Source: Holophagaceae bacterium
Lineage (GTDB): Bacteria > Acidobacteriota > Holophagae > Holophagales > Holophagaceae
NCBI GenBank assembly: GCA_003158505.1
Contig: PMJK01000094.1
Location: forward strand, 10,560-21,543
DNA: 10,984 bases
Reading direction: 5' to 3'
Part shown: positions 7,579 to 10,984 of the stretch, in pieces
Position numbering within the stretch: position 1 is the first letter of the stretch
How the letters are laid out: every line of letters begins with the position of its first letter
The notes under the pieces: generated by a model
What the model saw: the letters and a program-made list of their open reading frames with translations, nothing else
Databases searched by the model: none
Told to the model about the DNA's origin: nothing
Made by a program: the position numbers and the translations under genes

Positions 7579-8172
7579 CTAGGCGAGCTTCCGCGCCACC
7601 AGCAGGTATTCCCTCCCTGAACGGCGCGGATGGCTGTTCACGGCTTCGCCCAGGTGGAGCACCTCGAAACAGGTCTCGGCGAGGCGGCGCATCTCGGGGA
7701 CGGGAACGGCGTGGGGCGGCCCCGGCCGTCCCTTCACGTCGTGGAAGAGCACGGCCATCCAGAGACCACCGGCCCGCAGGTGATCGGCGCAGGCCTGCAC
7801 GTAGTCCGGGCGCCTGGCCGGGTCCATGGCCACGAAGCAGGTGTGATCGAAGATGGCCTCCCAGGGACCGAGCCTGGTGGTGAACCAGTCCGCGTGGGAC
7901 CAGGCGACCCGATCACCGTAGCGGTGCATGGCCCCCTGGATGGCCAGGGGGGCGAAGTCCAGGCCCGTGACCGTGAACCCGAGGGCATCCAGTTCTGCGG
8001 CATCGTGGCCGTAGCCGCAGCCCGGTACCACGAGATCGCCTCCCGACCGCAGGCCCAGGGGATGGGCCAGATCCAGCAGCTCCTTCACCAGGGGCGTGGC
8101 GCTATCCATGTCCCAGCCGGGACGTTCCTCTTCCTCATACAGGCGGTTCCAGTAGTCGGGATGGATGGTCAT
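7579..8172 (-). CDS. SAM-dependent methyltransferase, thiopurine/thiol S-methyltransferase (TPMT) type
   Basis: This 197-residue cytoplasmic enzyme opens with HPDYWNRLYEEEERPGWDMD (4-23), the YW..RY....GWD-type start of the TPMT family. The SAM-binding motif I is LVVPGCGYGHDAAELDALGF (47-66). LDFAPLAI (71-78) carries the acidic residue expected to hold the ribose hydroxyls, and FDHTCFVAMDPARRPDYVQA lies downstream. Bacterial relatives methylate thiols, or selenium, tellurium or halide species; the substrate here is not evident. ATG 8172 is chosen because it overlaps the ycaQ stop (ATGA) and has AAGAGGTG eight bases upstream; the longer open frame to 8274 is out-of-frame ycaQ sequence. It lies directly before the importer's binding-protein gene, so a shared sulfur- or chalcogen-related role is possible, but this is inference. 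Confidence 0.88.
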   Translation of the reverse strand: MTIHPDYWNRLYEEEERPGWDMDSATPLVKELLDLAHPLGLRSGGDLVVPGCGYGHDAAELDALGFTVTGLDFAPLAIQGAMHRYGDRVAWSHADWFTTRLGPWEAIFDHTCFVAMDPARRPDYVQACADHLRAGGLWMAVLFHDVKGRPGPPHAVPVPEMRRLAETCFEVLHLGEAVNSHPRRSGREYLLVARKLA

Positions 8173-9362
8173 GGCAGTTGCACCTCTTCGGCTTCCACGA
8201 ATGCGGCAAGGCGCTCCAGGGCCTCGTCCAGGCCTCGCTTGCGGGCCCTGGTGGCCTTGACGCCGGGCTCCCACCAGAGGCCCTTGATCTCCAGCAGGCC
8301 GCGGTCCCGGTGCAGTTTGGAATCCAGGCGGCCCACCAGCCGATCGCCTTCCAGGATGGGCAGGACGAAGTAGCCGTACTGGCGCTTGGGTTCAGGCACG
8401 AAGGCCTCGAAGCGGTAGTCGAAGCCGAAGCGGCGCAGGGCCCGGATGCGGTCCCGGAGGATGGGATCGAACGGGCAGAGCAGGCGTGTGCGCGGGGGTG
8501 CCTCAGGCAATCGGGCCAACCTCGCCTCCCAGTCCGCCAGGGCGAAGGCGGGGCGGACCGCGCCATCGGCGTCCTCCACCTTCACGGCGGCGATGCGCCC
8601 AGCCTTCTCTGCGACGGCGCACCAGGCCTTGGCCTCCGGGGCCTCGATGACATCCCAGAAGTCGGCCAGCTCCTTCGGGGTGAAGACCCAGAGCCGGTCG
8701 GCCGCGGTGCTGCACGCCCATTCGAGGTGCTCGGCGGGGTCAGGACAGGGCAGGGCGTGATGGTCCGGCAGCACGCGTTCCGTCAGGTCATAGACCTTCT
8801 GGAAACCCTCGCGGCGGGGGATCATCAGCTCGCCGCTGCGCCAGAGGAAATCCAGGGCGGCCTTCTGCGGCTTCCAGCCCCACCAGGGACTGCGCTTCTC
8901 CGGATGCTCGAAGTTCGAGGACTTGAGCGGCCCCTCGCCCTCGATCCGGGCTTTCACATCCTTCACCACCTGGGCGCCATCGGTGCCGCGGAAGTGGTAC
9001 TGCCACCAGGCGTGGGCGTGGATGCGCACCCGATCCCGCTCGAAGCGGGGCTTCCAGTGCTTGAAAAAGGCAGTGGGGATGGCCGAGGCATCGTGGGTGA
9101 AGCCCTCGAAGAGGCTCCGCTTGCCCTCCAGCAGCTTCTTCAACTGCTCCTGCCGGTAGCCGTCCAGGCGACTGAACAGGGTGAGATCGTGGGCCCGGGC
9201 CAGCACGTTGATCGTGTCCACCTGCACGAAGCCGAGGCGCTCGATGAGGCCCTGCAGAGACGCCGTGGTGGTCCGCCGCGTAGGATCGTCCAGCAACCCC
9301 TGGGCCCCCAGGAAGAGGCGTTTGGCATGCAGGGAAGAAATGATGGGAAGGGGATCAGCCAC
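8169..9362 (-). CDS. ycaQ: YcaQ/AlkX-type winged-helix DNA glycosylase
   Basis: This protein is 397 residues from GTG 9362 and aligns along its length with E. coli YcaQ (about 410 residues), a glycosylase that unhooks interstrand DNA crosslinks and belongs to the AlkZ/HTH_42 family. Matching blocks include RLFLGAQGLL (15-24), FVQVDTINVLAR (45-56) with the Q-hydrophobic-D catalytic motif QVD at 47-49, SNFEHPEKRSPWWGWKPQK, VYDLTERVLPD, LCPFDPILRDR, and PKRQYGYFVLP...VGRLDSKLHR. The open frame continues upstream to 9860, but that part overlaps fadH in another frame and is not real. GTG 9362 gives an N terminus of nearly the same length as in E. coli, though no ribosome-binding site precedes it and it lies in the tip of a repeat hairpin. 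The stop overlaps the methyltransferase start. Confidence 0.93.
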   Translation of the reverse strand: MADPLPIISSLHAKRLFLGAQGLLDDPTRRTTTASLQGLIERLGFVQVDTINVLARAHDLTLFSRLDGYRQEQLKKLLEGKRSLFEGFTHDASAIPTAFFKHWKPRFERDRVRIHAHAWWQYHFRGTDGAQVVKDVKARIEGEGPLKSSNFEHPEKRSPWWGWKPQKAALDFLWRSGELMIPRREGFQKVYDLTERVLPDHHALPCPDPAEHLEWACSTAADRLWVFTPKELADFWDVIEAPEAKAWCAVAEKAGRIAAVKVEDADGAVRPAFALADWEARLARLPEAPPRTRLLCPFDPILRDRIRALRRFGFDYRFEAFVPEPKRQYGYFVLPILEGDRLVGRLDSKLHRDRGLLEIKGLWWEPGVKATRARKRGLDEALERLAAFVEAEEVQLP

Positions 9363-9422
9363 GGATGGACTCGGATGAACACAGATGATGCAGCATCCGT
9401 GTTCATCTGTGTTTATCTGTGG
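9359..9422. repeat. imperfect palindrome made of an interspersed 'CACAGATGAACACGGAT' repeat
   Basis: The left arm 9359-9391 and right arm 9393-9422 are inverted copies around a one-base centre. Over the outer 28 positions 22 match; four of the six differences leave G.U wobbles in the folded strand, so a long stable hairpin is expected. Each arm is itself built from short direct units of the type GATGAACACAGAT. Its conceptual translation (PQINTDEHG, ICVHPSP) is a familiar artefact seen in hypothetical proteins of many environmental bacteria, from which I infer a widely dispersed repeat family. It fills nearly all of the 68-base gap between fadH and ycaQ. No T-run follows, so it is not a standard terminator. 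Confidence 0.8.
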
Positions 9423-9430
9423 CAGAAATA

Positions 9431-10984
9431 TCAAATCTTCGCGGCCAGTTCCGCCCCCTGGCGGATGGCGCGCTGGGCATCGAGCTCGACGGCGAGGTCG
9501 GCGCCGCCGATGAGATGCACCTTCAGGCCGGCAGCCTTCAAGGGCGCCTCGAGGCTGCGTTCGGAGACCTGGCCCGCGCAGAGGATGACGCTGTCCACGG
9601 CCAGGCATCTCGATCCCGCATCCTTGCCATCGCGGATCCAGAGGCCCTCGTCGTCGATGCGCTCGTAGTGGACGCCGCCCTGCATCTTCACCTGCATGGC
9701 CTTGAGCGTGGCCCGGTGGATCCAGCCCGTGGTCTTGCCCAGGTCCGCGCCCATGCGTTCGGTCTTGCGCTGGAGCAGAAAGACCTTCCGGGCGGGTTCC
9801 GGCGGCCGAGGCGCGGGCAGCAACCCGCCCCGATGGGCGTGGGCGCCATCCACGCCCCATTCGGCCAGGTAGCGGTCGACCTGCGGCGCGTGCTCCGGCT
9901 GCACCAGGAACTCCGCCACATCGAAGCCGATGCCACCGGCACCGATGACGGCGACGGTCGGGCCCGCCACCTTCCGACCCGAGAGCAGATCGGGGTAGCT
10001 GATCACCTTGGGATGGTCGATGCCCGGGATGTCGGGCCTGCGGGCCTGGACGCCCGTGGCGAGGATGATGTCATCGAAGTCCGTAAGCGCCTCCCCCGTG
10101 GCCCGCTCGCCCAGGCGCAGGGTCACGCCCGCCCTGGCCAGCCGCCGCCCGAAGTAGCGCAGGGTCTCGAAGAACTCCTCCTTGCCGGGGACGCGCTTGG
10201 CCAGGTTCAGCTGGCCGCCCAGCTCCTGGGCCGCCTCGAACAGGGTGACGAGGTGGCCCCGCTCGGCGGCGTGGCAGGCGAAACTCAGGCCCGCGGCGCC
10301 CCCGCCCACCACCGCGATCCGCTTGGGGGCGATGACGGGCTCGAAGACCAGTTCGGTCTCGAAGCAGGCCCTGGGATTCACCAGGCAGGTGGCCCGCTTC
10401 TGCTGGAACACCAGGTCCAGGCAGGCCTGGTTGCAGGCGATGCAGGTGTTGATGTCCTGGGGGCGGTCCTCGGCGGCCTTGTTCACGAAATCCGGGTCCG
10501 CCAGCAGGGGGCGGGCCAGGCTCACCAGGTCGGCGCAGCCGCCGGCGAGGATCTCCTCGGCGACTTCCGGCGTGTTGATGCGGTTGGTGGTGACGAGGGG
10601 AATGCCCACCTCGCCCATCAGCTTCTTCGTCACCCAGGCATAGGCGCCCCGGGGCACCATGGCGCCGATAGTAGGCACCCGGGCCTCGTGCCAGCCGATG
10701 CCTGTGTTGAGGATCGTGGCGCCGGCCGCCTCGATGGCCTTGGCCAGCTGGACCACCTCCTCCCAGGTGCTGCCGTCTGGCACCAGGTCCAGCATGGAAA
10801 GCCGGAAAATGATGATGAACGACGGTCCCACGGCCTCGCGCACCGCCTTCACGATCTCGACCGGAAAGCGCATGCGATGCTCGTAGCTGCCGCCCCAGGC
10901 ATCGGTGCGGCGGTTGGTGCGGGCGGCGATGAACTGGTTGATGAGGTAGCCCTCGCTGCCCATGATCTCCACGCCGTCGTAGCC
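9431..10984 (-). CDS. fadH: 2,4-dienoyl-CoA reductase, FadH type (5' end outside window)
   Basis: FadH is an FMN, FAD and iron-sulfur enzyme that reduces 2,4-dienoyl-CoA with NADPH so that unsaturated fatty acids can enter beta-oxidation. The visible 517 residues track E. coli FadH closely, starting near its residue 154. The catalytic residues are present: Tyr of MGSEGY (visible 13, E. coli Tyr166) and His of GIGWHEAR (visible 99, E. coli His252). The 4Fe-4S cysteines in C-x2-C-x3-C-x11-C are at visible 181, 184, 188 and 200. The FAD-binding GGGAAG follows at IAVVGGGAAGLS and the NADPH-domain glycines at VAVIGAGGIGFD. GKTTGWIHR and LIGGADLAVELDA near the C terminus also match. The frame runs off the right edge; the GTG at 10972 is internal. 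It is first in the visible minus-strand run, 68 bases before ycaQ. Confidence 0.95.
   Translation of the reverse strand, partial: GYDGVEIMGSEGYLINQFIAARTNRRTDAWGGSYEHRMRFPVEIVKAVREAVGPSFIIIFRLSMLDLVPDGSTWEEVVQLAKAIEAAGATILNTGIGWHEARVPTIGAMVPRGAYAWVTKKLMGEVGIPLVTTNRINTPEVAEEILAGGCADLVSLARPLLADPDFVNKAAEDRPQDINTCIACNQACLDLVFQQKRATCLVNPRACFETELVFEPVIAPKRIAVVGGGAAGLSFACHAAERGHLVTLFEAAQELGGQLNLAKRVPGKEEFFETLRYFGRRLARAGVTLRLGERATGEALTDFDDIILATGVQARRPDIPGIDHPKVISYPDLLSGRKVAGPTVAVIGAGGIGFDVAEFLVQPEHAPQVDRYLAEWGVDGAHAHRGGLLPAPRPPEPARKVFLLQRKTERMGADLGKTTGWIHRATLKAMQVKMQGGVHYERIDDEGLWIRDGKDAGSRCLAVDSVILCAGQVSERSLEAPLKAAGLKVHLIGGADLAVELDAQRAIRQGAELAAKI

Noticed and set aside
8178..9668. 496-residue plus-strand open frame opposite ycaQ, and a 317-residue one at 5782-6735 opposite the permease and binding protein
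   Set aside because: Both lie antisense to strongly recognised genes and have shadow-like composition (runs of G, Q, H, E) with no domains.
9363..9860. 166-residue N-terminal extension of ycaQ
   Set aside because: It is the repeat plus out-of-frame fadH sequence; the YcaQ similarity begins only after the GTG at 9362.

Overview
The window is ordinary chromosome from a GC-rich Gram-negative bacterium. Most genes have strong G/C third-position bias. The importer's binding protein has a signal peptide without a lipobox cysteine, which points to a periplasm. The lineage cannot be fixed from the sequence alone. Acidobacteriota (Holophaga/Geothrix-like) or a GC-rich proteobacterium would fit, and this is a low-confidence guess. 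I saw no phage, insertion sequence, CRISPR array, tRNA or rRNA.

Left part, plus strand (1-3242): the window opens inside mutS (mismatch repair ATPase, 5' end missing). Its stop overlaps the start of a NimA-like flavin-binding protein of the pyridoxamine-phosphate-oxidase fold. A small conserved-looking membrane protein follows. This set converges near 3243-3312 on a minus-strand set.

Middle, minus strand (4759 down to 3309): a 78-residue two-helix membrane protein, a LOG-family (lysine-decarboxylase-like) nucleotide phosphoribohydrolase, and a single-helix protein of unknown function. The first two are visibly less GC-rich than everything around them and may have been acquired. A possible terminator at 4938-4963 separates them from the operon upstream.

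Right part, minus strand (10984 down to 4973): six closely packed genes. In transcription order they are fadH (2,4-dienoyl-CoA reductase, 5' end missing), ycaQ (DNA crosslink glycosylase family), a thiopurine/thiol-type methyltransferase, and a complete NitT/TauT-type ABC importer (binding protein, permease, ATPase). Four-base stop/start overlaps or short gaps join all of them except fadH and ycaQ. Between those two lies a 64-base imperfect palindrome built from a 'CACAGATGAACACGGAT'-type interspersed repeat, and one tip of it supplies the GTG start codon of ycaQ.

No clearly new biological system is visible. The best leads are the repeat hairpin sitting on the ycaQ start, the AT-richer LOG/membrane-protein block, and the importer of unknown substrate beside a thiol-type methyltransferase.
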